A stretch of DNA of 19,368 bases from Chloroflexota bacterium (GCA_025355255.1 JANYAA010000164.1:1-19368), one strand, 5' to 3'; numbered from the stretch's first letter, positions 6,317 through 14,146 are shown. Notes: generated by a model not told the origin, from the letters alone. Translations and numbers: made by a program.

Positions 6317-7141
6317 ATGACCACCGAGACCATCCACGAGATTGTCCGCGACCACTACGCCGCCGCCGCCATCCAAGCGAGCGAAGGCTCGTGCTGCACA
6401 ACCGAGAACCAGGGGATCGGTGCGGACCTGTACTCGGTGCTGGAGCGCGAGGCGCTGCCGGACGCCGCGGTCCTCGCATCGCTTGGCTGCGGCAACCCGG
6501 TGGCGGTGGCTGAGCTGCGCGAGGGCGAGCGCGTGCTGGACCTGGGCTCCGGCGGCGGCATCGACGTGCTGCTCTCCGCCACGCGTGTCGGCCCCACGGG
6601 GCGCGCCTTTGGCCTGGACATGACCGACGAGATGCTTGCGCTTGCGCAGCAGAACGCAGCCGATGCCGGCGCAACCAACGTGGAGTTCTTGCGCGGCCAC
6701 ATCGAGGCCATCCCGCTGCCGGCCAACTCCATCGACGTGGTCATCAGCAACTGCGTGGTGAACCTCGCGGCGGACAAGGCGGCGGTCTTTGCCGAGATCG
6801 CCCGCGTCCTGCGCCCGGGCGGCCGGATGGGCGTGTCCGACATCGTCGCCGACGACCGGCTCAGCGCCGCCGAGCGCGCCGAGCGCGGCTCGTACGCGGG
6901 GTGCATCGCCGGCGCGCTGTCCGTCAGCGAGTTCCGCGCCGGGCTGGAGGCGGTGGGCCTGACGGACATCTCCATCACGCCCAGCCACGAGGTGACCGAC
7001 GGGATGACCAGCGCGATCATCCGCGCGTCTAAGCCCACGGCGGGTGCCGGTGCCGCCGGCGCCGCCAAGCCGCGCATCGCGCTGAAGTCGCTGCCGCTGA
7101 CCTCCGCCGGGTCCTGCTGTGGGCTCGAGGGGTGCTGCTGA
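6317..7141 (+). CDS. arsM: Arsenite S-adenosylmethionine methyltransferase
   Basis: A 274-residue cytoplasmic class I methyltransferase of the ArsM family, which methylates As(III) stepwise to volatile or less retained species. SAM motif I is VLDLGSGGGIDVLL (73-86), followed by GLDMTDEML. Family hallmarks are present: HYAAAA at the N-terminus with GSCC (Cys26-Cys27), SLGCGNPVA (Cys58), ISNCVVNL (Cys146) and YAGCIAGA (Cys196). Cys58, Cys146 and Cys196 correspond to the arsenite-binding cysteines of known ArsM enzymes. The tail ends in SCCGLEGCC, extra cysteine pairs also seen in many ArsM proteins, probably for metalloid binding. The start at ATG 6317 is preceded by tandem GAGGC repeats. The stop overlaps the arsN2 start by one base (TGATG), so the two are translated together. 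It is divergent from arsR. Confidence 0.95.
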   Translation: MTTETIHEIVRDHYAAAAIQASEGSCCTTENQGIGADLYSVLEREALPDAAVLASLGCGNPVAVAELREGERVLDLGSGGGIDVLLSATRVGPTGRAFGLDMTDEMLALAQQNAADAGATNVEFLRGHIEAIPLPANSIDVVISNCVVNLAADKAAVFAEIARVLRPGGRMGVSDIVADDRLSAAERAERGSYAGCIAGALSVSEFRAGLEAVGLTDISITPSHEVTDGMTSAIIRASKPTAGAGAAGAAKPRIALKSLPLTSAGSCCGLEGCC

Positions 7142-7587
7142 TGCCATTGGAAGTCGCGATCAGGCGCGCCGGTGCAGAAGATGTCCCCGCGGTTGAGGCG
7201 TTGCTGGCCAGCGCCTCGCTGCCGTTGAACGGGGCCGCCGAAGCCGTGGCGCGGGCGGGCGTCGTTGCCCGCGCGGACGGCGCCATCGTTGGCGCCGCAG
7301 CATTGGAGCTCTACGGCGAGGCTGGGCTGCTGCGCTCCGTCGTTGTGGCTCCGGACCACCGCAGGACCGGCGTCGGGCGGGCTGTGGTGGCGGCCGCGGA
7401 AGCACTTGCCCGTGACGAGGGCGTCCGCGACATGTACCTGATCACCGAGACCGCGATCGACTGGTTCCCGCGCCTCGGCTACACCCCGGTGGAGCGCGCC
7501 GTGGCCAACGAGGCCGTCGGCGCGTCCGTCGAGTTCACCACGATCTGCCACGACAAGGGCGTCCCGATGGTGCGTCGCCTGCGATGA
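7141..7587 (+). CDS. arsN2: ArsN2-type GNAT acetyltransferase
   Basis: A 148-residue GNAT-fold protein. It has the N-terminal IRRAGAEDVPAVEALL, a conserved LPLNGAAE segment, VGAAALELYGEAGLLRSVVV (beta4), the acetyl-CoA pyrophosphate loop RRTGVGR (74-80), ITETAIDWFPRLGY and a closing ICHDKGVPMVRRLR. This pattern fits ArsN2, the family routinely found in arsenic operons; the related ArsN1 detoxifies phosphinothricin or methylarsenical-type antibiotics, while the substrate of ArsN2 is less certain. ATG 7141 overlaps the arsM stop by one base and has GAGGGG at about the right distance; a GTG at 7132 is in frame but too close to that site. The coupled arsM-arsN2 pair has no arsenite pump or arsenate reductase in this window. 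Confidence 0.88.
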   Translation: MPLEVAIRRAGAEDVPAVEALLASASLPLNGAAEAVARAGVVARADGAIVGAAALELYGEAGLLRSVVVAPDHRRTGVGRAVVAAAEALARDEGVRDMYLITETAIDWFPRLGYTPVERAVANEAVGASVEFTTICHDKGVPMVRRLR

Positions 7588-7600
7588 GTTTCACTCGCCT

Positions 7601-7620
7601 GGTGTCGCGCAGATGACACC
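7601..7620 (+). terminator. Hairpin after arsN2
   Basis: GGTGTC (7601-7606) / GACACC (7615-7620), an eight-base loop, 14 bases past the arsN2 stop. No T-run follows, so termination is only suggested. Confidence 0.35.
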
Positions 7621-7725
7621 CAGACGGTCGGGCGTGGGGCTGGTGCCATTAGGCCTGCGGGTGCAAGATGACCTGGCTCGGACCCCCCGGGCACAACGCA
7701 GCCACACCAGGACGGGAGAGAACAC

Positions 7726-8031
7726 ATGGCACGCAGCAAGCAGGAGCCGGACGGCATCCGCTCAAGTTCCGCCCGCAGCGGCGAAGACGACGTTGAGGGC
7801 CACGCGATGCACCGCGGCGGCGAGGCCGACGGCGCCAAGTCATCGCTCACCAAGTCCAGCCTGACCCGCAGCTCGGCCCGCAGCCGGGACGAGGACGACG
7901 TCGAGGGCCACTCGATGCTCATCAACCCGGGCCTCAGCCAGGATCTCGCCAAGGCTCGCGACGCCGAGATCCAGCGCTCGGTCCGCGCCCACAACCAGCA
8001 GTCCGAGGCCAAGCGGCCCTTCAAGAAATAG
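7726..8031 (+). CDS. Small hydrophilic protein with two EDDVEGH repeats
   Basis: A 101-residue protein with GGGAG about eight bases before ATG 7726. It lacks a signal peptide, membrane helix or cysteine and is dominated by Ser, Arg, Asp and Lys. Two copies of one unit stand out: SSARSGEDDVEGHAM (14-28) and SSARSRDEDDVEGHSM (49-64), joined by the related SSLTKSSLTRSS. The units differ at synonymous sites (GAA/GAG, GTT/GTC), so the peptide and not just the DNA is being kept. The C-terminus is a likely amphipathic helix (LSQDLAKARDAEIQRSV) ending in a basic RPFKK. The function is unknown; clustered Asp/Glu with His could bind a metal or serve as a docking motif. It is flanked by hairpins on both sides, so probably a single-gene transcript. 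Confidence 0.82.
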   Translation: MARSKQEPDGIRSSSARSGEDDVEGHAMHRGGEADGAKSSLTKSSLTRSSARSRDEDDVEGHSMLINPGLSQDLAKARDAEIQRSVRAHNQQSEAKRPFKK

Positions 8032-8033
8032 CA

Positions 8034-8069
8034 CCCCGGAGCCACCGGGGCACCGGGAGTGCGCCGGTG
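8034..8069 (+). terminator. Overlapping GC-rich hairpins after the EDDVEGH gene
   Basis: CCCCGG (8034-8039) / CCGGGG (8045-8050) starts three bases after the stop codon. A second inverted repeat CACCGG (8051-8056) / CCGGTG (8064-8069) follows directly. There is no T-tract. Together they probably end the transcript and separate it from the Crp-like gene. Confidence 0.5.
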
Positions 8070-8179
8070 GCCAGCCTCCCGATCCGCCAGACGACAACCA
8101 CACGCCCGCCCCCGCACGCTGGAGTAGCATCCGCGAACCGGGGACGGGCGTTTGGCTGTACGTGAGGGACCACAAGGCG

Positions 8180-8896
8180 ATGGCAGGACCCACAGGACCG
8201 GCTGGCGCGGACTTCGCGATTGAGGCGCTGGGCCGCAGCGCGCTGTTCGCCAAGGTTCCGCCAGATGACCTCGCCGCCTGCGCCGCAAGCCTGCGCGTGC
8301 GCCGCTACCGGCGCGGCGAGACGATCTTCCACCAGGGCGATCCGGGGGACTCGCTGTACATCATCGAATCGGGCTCCGTGAAGATCGTCCTGCCGTCACC
8401 TGAGGGCCAGGACAGCGCGATTATCGCCACCCTGGGCCGCGGCGACTTCTTTGGCGAGCTTGCGCTGCTGGACGGTGAGCCGCACTCGGCAACCGCGGTG
8501 GCCATCGATCCGGTAGAGGCGCTGATCCTCCAGCAGGCCCGCTTTGCCGAGTTGCTTGAGGGTCAGCCGGGGCTGCGCAAGGCGCTCATCGCGGGGCTTG
8601 TGGCGGAGCTGCGGCGGCTGACGGGCCACGTGGAGGACCTCCACTTTCTGGACCTCCCCGGGCGTCTGGCCAGCCGCATCATCCGCATCGCGCGCGAGAC
8701 CAGCCCCGGCCAGAACCGTGATGTGCGCATCGAGTGGCGCTTCACGCAGTCCGAGCTTGGCGGAATGATCGGCGGCACGCGCCAGACCGTGAACCGTCTG
8801 CTGTCCGATCTCACGACGCAGGGCCTCGTGCGGCTTGAGGGCGAGACGATGGTGATCCCCGATCTCGACCGGCTGGCGCGGGCGGCTGAGCGGTGA
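8180..8896 (+). CDS. Crp/Fnr-family transcriptional regulator
   Basis: About 238 residues. The N-terminal cyclic-nucleotide-binding beta-barrel includes YRRGETIFHQGDPGDSLYII, SGSVKIVL and RGDFFGELALLDGEPHSATA. A long dimer helix follows, then a winged helix with FTQSELGGMIGGTRQTVNRLL. In cAMP-binding Crp the pocket has Glu and Arg (E. coli Glu72, Arg82); here the Glu of FGEL is kept but the Arg position is His (EPHSA), so nucleotide affinity may be changed or lost. No iron-sulfur cysteines like Fnr. Start: ATG 8180 with GAGGGA ten bases upstream; GTG 8162 in frame would add six residues. The stop is overlapped by the next gene (GTGA, 8893-8896), so it is translationally coupled to the GAF and protease genes. 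It may regulate its own operon or the adjacent cyclase gene. Confidence 0.9.
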   Translation: MAGPTGPAGADFAIEALGRSALFAKVPPDDLAACAASLRVRRYRRGETIFHQGDPGDSLYIIESGSVKIVLPSPEGQDSAIIATLGRGDFFGELALLDGEPHSATAVAIDPVEALILQQARFAELLEGQPGLRKALIAGLVAELRRLTGHVEDLHFLDLPGRLASRIIRIARETSPGQNRDVRIEWRFTQSELGGMIGGTRQTVNRLLSDLTTQGLVRLEGETMVIPDLDRLARAAER

Positions 8897-9717
8897 CGGC
8901 GCGACGGCCGTCGCCGGCCGCGGTGGAGCGCCTGCTCGCGGCCATCGCGCTGCGGGCGGAGGCTGCCCGCCGTCTCGAGGGCTCCGGCGTTGGGGCCGTG
9001 CTGCGCTCAGTGGTGGAGGCCACGGTGGCCCTGTTTGAGGCGGAGGCCTCCTCGATTGCGCTATTCGACCCGGCGAGCGGCCGCTTGGTGTTTGAGGTGG
9101 CGGCGGGCGAGAAGGGCCAGCCCGTGGTGGGGCTGTCCATCGCCCCGGACCAAGGCATCGCGGGCTACGTGTTCACCACTGGCCAGGCGCTGGCACTGTC
9201 GGACGTTGAGAACGATCCGCGCTTTGGCCGCGAGGTTGCAGCGAAGACGGCGTTCCTGCCCCGCTCGATCATCGCTGTGCCGCTGCTGGACGAGCGCGGG
9301 ACGATCGGCGTGCTGGAGGTGCTCGACAAGCGCACCTCGGCCGCGTTCTCACTGCGCGACGTGGAGTTGGCGGCGGTCTTTGCCCGGCAGGCGTCCGTGG
9401 CCATCCGGGCCAGCCGCGTGGAGCGAGACTTGGCCACGCTGCTGGTGACGACGCTGCGCGAGCTGGCGGGTGACGAGGATGCGGCGGCTATCGATGTGCT
9501 CGTCGCGCGGGCCGTTGCGTCGCTGGGCGCAGGCGAGGACGCTGGGCCCTGGCGCCTCGCCGATCTGGTGGCCCGCCTGCGCGATGCGGATCCGGCGCAG
9601 GTGGAGCTGGTGACGGAGCTGCTCGAGGTGCTGGAGCGGCGGGCAGTGCGGTCTAGCCGGGCGCGCCGTGGTGCTCGCAGCCAGCGCGGTTCCTCCGCCG
9701 CCTCGCCCGAGGCGTGA
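8893..9717 (+). CDS. GAF-domain sensory protein
   Basis: A 274-residue cytoplasmic protein with a single GAF domain at about residues 30-175: VVEATVALFEAEASSIALFD, GQPVVGLSIAPDQGIAGYVF, LSDVENDPRFGREVAAKTAF, RSIIAVPLLDERGTIGVLEV and FARQASVAIRASRVER. GAF domains bind cyclic nucleotides, tetrapyrroles or other small ligands and often dimerise; no NKFDE-type signature that would indicate a cGMP phosphodiesterase site is seen. After it comes a helical acidic region (LARLRDADPAQVELVTELLE) and a short disordered basic tail (SSRARRGARSQRG). There is no kinase, cyclase or GGDEF output domain, so its partner is probably encoded nearby. The start GTG 8893 overlaps the Crp stop by four bases and its own stop overlaps the protease start in the same way. 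Confidence 0.88.
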   Translation: MTARRPSPAAVERLLAAIALRAEAARRLEGSGVGAVLRSVVEATVALFEAEASSIALFDPASGRLVFEVAAGEKGQPVVGLSIAPDQGIAGYVFTTGQALALSDVENDPRFGREVAAKTAFLPRSIIAVPLLDERGTIGVLEVLDKRTSAAFSLRDVELAAVFARQASVAIRASRVERDLATLLVTTLRELAGDEDAAAIDVLVARAVASLGAGEDAGPWRLADLVARLRDADPAQVELVTELLEVLERRAVRSSRARRGARSQRGSSAASPEA

Positions 9718-10538
9718 GCGACCTCGCGCTCCCCGCGTGGAGCGAGCCGTTCATCGGGGAGCACCGAGCTGATCTCGCCCGGCTTCGGCCGCTCCCGGGG
9801 CTGGATCGTGCGGCGGTGTTTGGCCATGCCGATGGCAGCGGCATCCGCGTCGCCATCATCGACTCAGGCGTCGAGGGCAGCCATCCCGATGTCGGCGGCC
9901 GGCTGGTCGCCAGCGTGCGGGTGGAGATGGGCTTGGAGGAGCCAATTGTCAGCGATGACGGCGAGGGCCAGGACGTGGTGGGCCACGGGACAGCGTGCGC
10001 GGGGATCATCCATGCGCTCGCCCCGGCCGCGGAGATCATCTCGGTCCGCGTGCTGGGGCCGGACAACCGGGGCAAGGGCGCCGTGTTTGCCGCGGGTCTC
10101 GAGTGGGCCATCGAGCAGGGCGCGAGCGTCGTGAACCTCTCGCTCTCGTCGCGTTCGGACGCCTTCTTCGACGTCTTCCACGATCTCGCGGATCGCGCCT
10201 ACTTCGCCAACGTCCTGTTGGTCTGTGCCGCGAACAATGGCCCGGGGCCCTCGTACCCGTCCCTCTTCGCTGCCGTGGTATCGGTTGCCGCGCATGACCT
10301 CGCCGATCCGTGGGCCTGGTTCTACAACCCCAACCCGCCGGTGGAGTTTGGCGCGCGCGGTGTGGACGTGGAGGTGGCCTGGAAGGGCGGCGGCCGGATG
10401 GTGGCCACGGGCAACTCGTTTGCCGCGCCGCACATCGCGGGTCTGGCTGCGCTGATCCGGTCGCGCCACCCGGACATCTCGCCGTTTGAGGTGAAGACGA
10501 TGCTGGCGGCAACGGCGGGCGCAGGGACGCCGCTCTGA
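9714..10538 (+). CDS. Intracellular subtilisin-like serine protease (S8 family)
   Basis: A 274-residue S8 peptidase with an intact active site: Asp50 (RVAIIDSGVEG), His91 (VVGHGTACAGI), oxyanion Asn174 (VCAANNG) and Ser235 (ATGNSFAAPHIAG). No signal peptide or long propeptide precedes the domain (only about 45 residues: MSDLALPAWSEPFIGEHRAD and on), so it should act in the cytoplasm; known intracellular subtilisins keep a short N-terminal inhibitory extension. The GTG start at 9714 overlaps the GAF gene stop by four bases (GTGA), so protease output is tied to sensor translation. The context suggests a regulated protease under GAF and Crp control, but the substrate is unknown. A C-terminal accessory domain is absent. 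Confidence 0.92.
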   Translation: MSDLALPAWSEPFIGEHRADLARLRPLPGLDRAAVFGHADGSGIRVAIIDSGVEGSHPDVGGRLVASVRVEMGLEEPIVSDDGEGQDVVGHGTACAGIIHALAPAAEIISVRVLGPDNRGKGAVFAAGLEWAIEQGASVVNLSLSSRSDAFFDVFHDLADRAYFANVLLVCAANNGPGPSYPSLFAAVVSVAAHDLADPWAWFYNPNPPVEFGARGVDVEVAWKGGGRMVATGNSFAAPHIAGLAALIRSRHPDISPFEVKTMLAATAGAGTPL

Positions 10539-10617
10539 ACCTTGCCTGCGGTGACCCGTTGCTGACTCCGCCTCCCGGCTGCGGTACTGTGCGCCACACG
10601 GGAGGGCACAGGCAGTC
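10539..10617 (+). promoter_or_regulatory. Promoter and inverted repeat upstream of the cyclase gene
   Basis: A promoter candidate is CTGACT (10562-10567), 17 bases, TACTGT (10585-10590). A perfect 7-bp inverted repeat CCTCCCG (10571-10577) / CGGGAGG (10599-10605) brackets the -10 box, which is a common place for an operator. The right arm contains GGAGG, 12 bases before the ATG at 10618. In read-through RNA from the protease operon this arm would be paired, which could hide the ribosome site; in RNA started at this promoter the left arm would be absent. Confidence 0.4.
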
Positions 10618-13600
10618 ATGACGTGCAGTAGCTGCAGGGCCGCAAACCCCGCCAGCCAGAAGTTCTGCGGGGAGTGCGGAGTTCGGCTCGCGCTCGTCTG
10701 CGCAGCATGCGGGGCCCAGCTGCCGCCGGGTCAGAAGTTCTGTGGCGAGTGTGGCGCGGCCACGAGCGGCGCAGGAGCACCGTCCGCCGACGGACGTGCC
10801 GCTAAGCCGGTCGCTGAGCGGCGCCGGGTCACCGTCCTGTTCGCAGATCTCGTCGGCTTCACGCCCTTTGCCGAAGAGCGCGACGCAGAGGCTGTGCGCG
10901 ACACCCTCAGCCGCTACTTCACCCTCGCCACCGATGTCATCAGCAGGTACGGCGGCACAGTCGAGAAGTTCATCGGCGATGCCGTGATGGCCGTCTGGGG
11001 CGCGCCCACCGCGCACGAGGACGACGCCGAGCGTGCGGTCCGAGCGGGTCTCGAGCTGATTGACGCGATCCCGGCGCTGGGTCCGGGCATCGCCGCGCGC
11101 GCTGGCGTGCTGACCGGCGAGGCCGCAGTGACGCTGGGCGCGCTGAACCAGGGCATGGTCGCTGGCGACCTCGTGAATACCGCCGCCCGGCTGCAGAGCG
11201 TGGCGCCGTCGGGCGCCGTGCTGGTGGGCGAGACGACAAGGGAGGCCGCGAGCCGCGCCATCGTGTTCGAGGAGGCGGGTGCGCAGCTCCTCAAGGGCAA
11301 GGCCGCCCCAGTTGCGGCTTGGCGTGCAGTCCGCGTCGTCGCAGAGCGCCGCGGGACAGGCCGCGGCGACACGCTTGAGGCCCCGTTCGTCGGGCGCGCT
11401 GACGAGCTCCGGCTGCTCAAGGAGCAGTTTCACGCCACGGGCCGTGACCGCCGTGCACGCCTGGCGTCCGTCATCGGCCACGCAGGCATCGGCAAGAGCC
11501 GTCTCGCCTGGGAGCTGGAGAAGTACCTCGACGGCGTCGTCGAGATCGTCCGCTGGCACCGCGGCCGCTCGCTCTCGTACGGCGAGGGGGTCACATTCTG
11601 GGCGCTGGGTGAAATGGTCCGCCGACGAGCGGGGCTAGCCGAAATCGACGATGAGGCGACGTCCCGCGCAACGGTGACGGCGATGCTGGCGCAGTACGTC
11701 GCCGATGCGGACGAGCGGCGCTGGATGGAGCCGCGGCTTCTTGCGCTGCTGGGCCTCGAGGAGACGCCGTCGGGCGGACGCGAAGAGCTGTTCGCGGCAT
11801 GGCGCACGTTCTTCGAGCGGCTCGCCGCCGACGGCACCGTCGTCATGGTCTTCGAGGACCTCCAGTGGGCCGACGACGGCCTGCTGGACTTCATCGAGCA
11901 CATGCTGGACTGGAGCGGCAGCCACCCGCTGTTCGTGGTCTCACTGGCGCGTCCAGAACTGCTTGAGCGGCGGCCGGGCTGGGGGACGGACCGCCGTGGC
12001 GCCGTGGCCGTGCGGCTGGGACCGCTGCCCGATGCCGCTATGCGCGAGCTGCTGGCGGGCCTTGTGCCCGGCCTGCCGGAGGCCGCAGTTGGCCGCATTT
12101 TGGCCCGCGCCGACGGCTACCCGCTGTACGCGGTGGAGACGGTTCGAATGCTGCTGGCCGACGGGCGCCTCGAGCCGTCAGACGGCGCCTATCGGCCCGT
12201 GGGCGATCTGGGCGACATGGAGGTCCCGGGCACGCTGCACGCGCTTGTCGCGGCACGCCTCGACGCGCTGCCGCCGGCCGAGCGGACGCTTGTCCAAGTG
12301 GCATCCGTCCTTGGCCAGACGTTCACTTTGGCCTCCCTCTGCGCTGTGACCGGCGACAGCTCACCCGCGCAGGAGGCGATGCTGGCGAGCCTGCGGCGAC
12401 GCGAGATCCTCGCGATCGAGACAGATCCCCGCGCACCCACGCGCGGTCAGCACGCATTCGTCCAGGCGCTGGTCCGCGAGGTGGCCTACGGGACCCTGTC
12501 GCGCCGCGAGCGGCGTGCGCGCCATCTCGCCGCTGCCCGCTACTTTGAGGGTCTGGGCGACGACGAACTCGCCGGCGTCCTCGCCACCCACTACCTGGCC
12601 GCCTATCGCGCCGCCCCGGAGGGGCCAGAAGGCGAGGCGGCGGCGGCCCAGGCCCGCGTTGCGCTGCGGGGCGCGGCCGATCGGGCCGAGTCGCTCGGCT
12701 CACTCGTCCAGGCAGCTGAGGCGCTGCGTGCCGTACTCGAGGTCACCACGGATCCTCGCGAGCGCGCGGCCACGCTCCAGCGCAAGGGCTGGAATCAGAT
12801 GCTCGCCAGCCGATACGAGGAGGGCGAGCTGGCGCTTAACCAGGCGGTCGATGCGTGGACGGCGCTCGGTGACCGGGGGGCGATGTTGCACACGGTTGCG
12901 CAGATCGCTGGCTCGCAGCTGGCGAGGGCGCAGATCGGGGGGGCAAACGCCACGATCGCGGCGCACCTTGCCGAGGCAGAGGCACTCGCCGACAACCCGG
13001 ACGCGGTCGAGGGATTGGCCTGGTTTGCCGAGGCGGCCGGACGGACGGCGTTTCGGTCGTCCCGCAATGAAGAGGCCATCGTCTGGTGTGACCGAGCCCT
13101 CCGGATCGCGGAGCCGAGGCGCATGGACTACGTCATCTCCATGGCGCTCATCACCAAGGCCGTTGCAATGTCGTACCTCGGCCGCATCCGGGAGGGCAAC
13201 GCACTCCAGATGGGCGCGTATCTCGATGCCGGTTCGCGAGGACAACATGTCGCCCGCCTGCGGGCCGGCGTCAATCTCGCTGCGCAGGGAGTGGACGAGG
13301 ACCCGCGCCGATCGCTCCAGTACACCCTTGAGGGGATCGAGGACGCCCGTCGACTGGGGTTGGGCACGTTCGCGTTCTACCACGCCACCAACCTCGCGCC
13401 TCCAGCGCGGCGTTTGGGCCTGTGGGACATGGCGCTCGCGGCCCTCACCGAAATGGAGGAAGCGGCTGGACCCGAACTGCTTGAGGTCATCGAGCAGGCG
13501 CGAGCAGAACTCCTGGTCTGGCGTGGCGTGGATCCCGGCGACGCGCCCGAGCGCATATTCGCGGCCGCTGAGGCAGCCGAGGATCCGCAGCAGATCGCCA

Positions 13601-14139
13601 ACGGCTACTACGTCGCGATTGACGCGGCGTTCATCCGCGAGGACTACGGGGCCTGCGTTACGCTCGGGCGAAAGTTCATGACCCTCGACGCGGGCTTCGG
13701 CGGGCCTGGAGCATGCGTCCAGATCGGGCGAGCGGCGCTGGCCGCCCAGGATCTCGACCTCGCAGGGGTCGCCCAGGCCCGAGTGAGGACGATGAACAGT
13801 GCTGGTGGTGCGCTCGACAGCGACATGGCACTCCTCGAGGCGGGCATCGCGGCGCTGCACGGGGACGTTGAGGCCGCGGCGAGCGGGTACCGCGCCGCCC
13901 TCGCCGGCTACCGGGAATTCGGCCTTCGCTTCGACTTCGCCCTCGCCGTGGTGGACATGGCTGCGCTGCTGGGTTCTGACCACCCCGCCGTTCGGGCATC
14001 GGTCGCCGAGGCTCGCGAGACCCTCGTCTCACTGGGAGCCGCGCCGATTCTCGCCCGTCTCGACCGGCTGACGGCGGGCAGTGTCGCGGGCGCCAAGCCG
14101 GCAGGGCAGGCGTCCACGCCTTCATCGATCTCGGTGTAG
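10618..14139 (+). CDS. Zinc-ribbon / class III adenylate cyclase / STAND-type ATPase / helical repeat protein
   Basis: A 1173-residue multidomain signalling protein. (1) Double zinc ribbon: Cys3, 6, 17, 20 and Cys28, 31, 42, 45. (2) Class III cyclase, about 66-240: metal-binding Asp77 (VLFADLVGFT) and Asp121 (KFIGDAVMAVWGAP); Lys117 and Asp184 specify adenine; Asn187 and Arg191 (GDLVNTAARLQ) stabilise the transition state. All are intact, so cAMP production is expected. (3) AAA/STAND ATPase from about 257: FVGRADEL, Walker A GHAGIGKS (287-294), Walker B VVMVFEDLQW (408-417). (4) Alpha-helical, TPR-like C-terminal half (about 620-1150). The layout is a known family in Actinomycetota and Chloroflexota, acting as a switch in which the ATPase and repeats sense a partner and control the cyclase. 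It lies 79 bases after the protease gene, with its own promoter candidate, and is a possible cAMP source for the nearby Crp-like protein. Confidence 0.93.
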   Translation: MTCSSCRAANPASQKFCGECGVRLALVCAACGAQLPPGQKFCGECGAATSGAGAPSADGRAAKPVAERRRVTVLFADLVGFTPFAEERDAEAVRDTLSRYFTLATDVISRYGGTVEKFIGDAVMAVWGAPTAHEDDAERAVRAGLELIDAIPALGPGIAARAGVLTGEAAVTLGALNQGMVAGDLVNTAARLQSVAPSGAVLVGETTREAASRAIVFEEAGAQLLKGKAAPVAAWRAVRVVAERRGTGRGDTLEAPFVGRADELRLLKEQFHATGRDRRARLASVIGHAGIGKSRLAWELEKYLDGVVEIVRWHRGRSLSYGEGVTFWALGEMVRRRAGLAEIDDEATSRATVTAMLAQYVADADERRWMEPRLLALLGLEETPSGGREELFAAWRTFFERLAADGTVVMVFEDLQWADDGLLDFIEHMLDWSGSHPLFVVSLARPELLERRPGWGTDRRGAVAVRLGPLPDAAMRELLAGLVPGLPEAAVGRILARADGYPLYAVETVRMLLADGRLEPSDGAYRPVGDLGDMEVPGTLHALVAARLDALPPAERTLVQVASVLGQTFTLASLCAVTGDSSPAQEAMLASLRRREILAIETDPRAPTRGQHAFVQALVREVAYGTLSRRERRARHLAAARYFEGLGDDELAGVLATHYLAAYRAAPEGPEGEAAAAQARVALRGAADRAESLGSLVQAAEALRAVLEVTTDPRERAATLQRKGWNQMLASRYEEGELALNQAVDAWTALGDRGAMLHTVAQIAGSQLARAQIGGANATIAAHLAEAEALADNPDAVEGLAWFAEAAGRTAFRSSRNEEAIVWCDRALRIAEPRRMDYVISMALITKAVAMSYLGRIREGNALQMGAYLDAGSRGQHVARLRAGVNLAAQGVDEDPRRSLQYTLEGIEDARRLGLGTFAFYHATNLAPPARRLGLWDMALAALTEMEEAAGPELLEVIEQARAELLVWRGVDPGDAPERIFAAAEAAEDPQQIANGYYVAIDAAFIREDYGACVTLGRKFMTLDAGFGGPGACVQIGRAALAAQDLDLAGVAQARVRTMNSAGGALDSDMALLEAGIAALHGDVEAAASGYRAALAGYREFGLRFDFALAVVDMAALLGSDHPAVRASVAEARETLVSLGAAPILARLDRLTAGSVAGAKPAGQASTPSSISV

Positions 14140-14146
14140 CCCGGCC

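Noticed and set aside
7726..8031. Precursor of a ribosomally made modified peptide
   Set aside because: It has duplicated motif units but no cysteine-rich or core-like end and no modification enzyme nearby.
10036..11559. A 507-residue reading frame on the minus strand opposite the protease and cyclase genes
   Set aside because: It is antisense to two strongly supported genes, has low-complexity Arg/Pro/Ala composition and no domain; long antisense frames are expected at this GC content.
12700..13983. A 427-residue minus-strand frame inside the cyclase gene
   Set aside because: It lies opposite the helical repeat region, with no family resemblance and no ribosome site.
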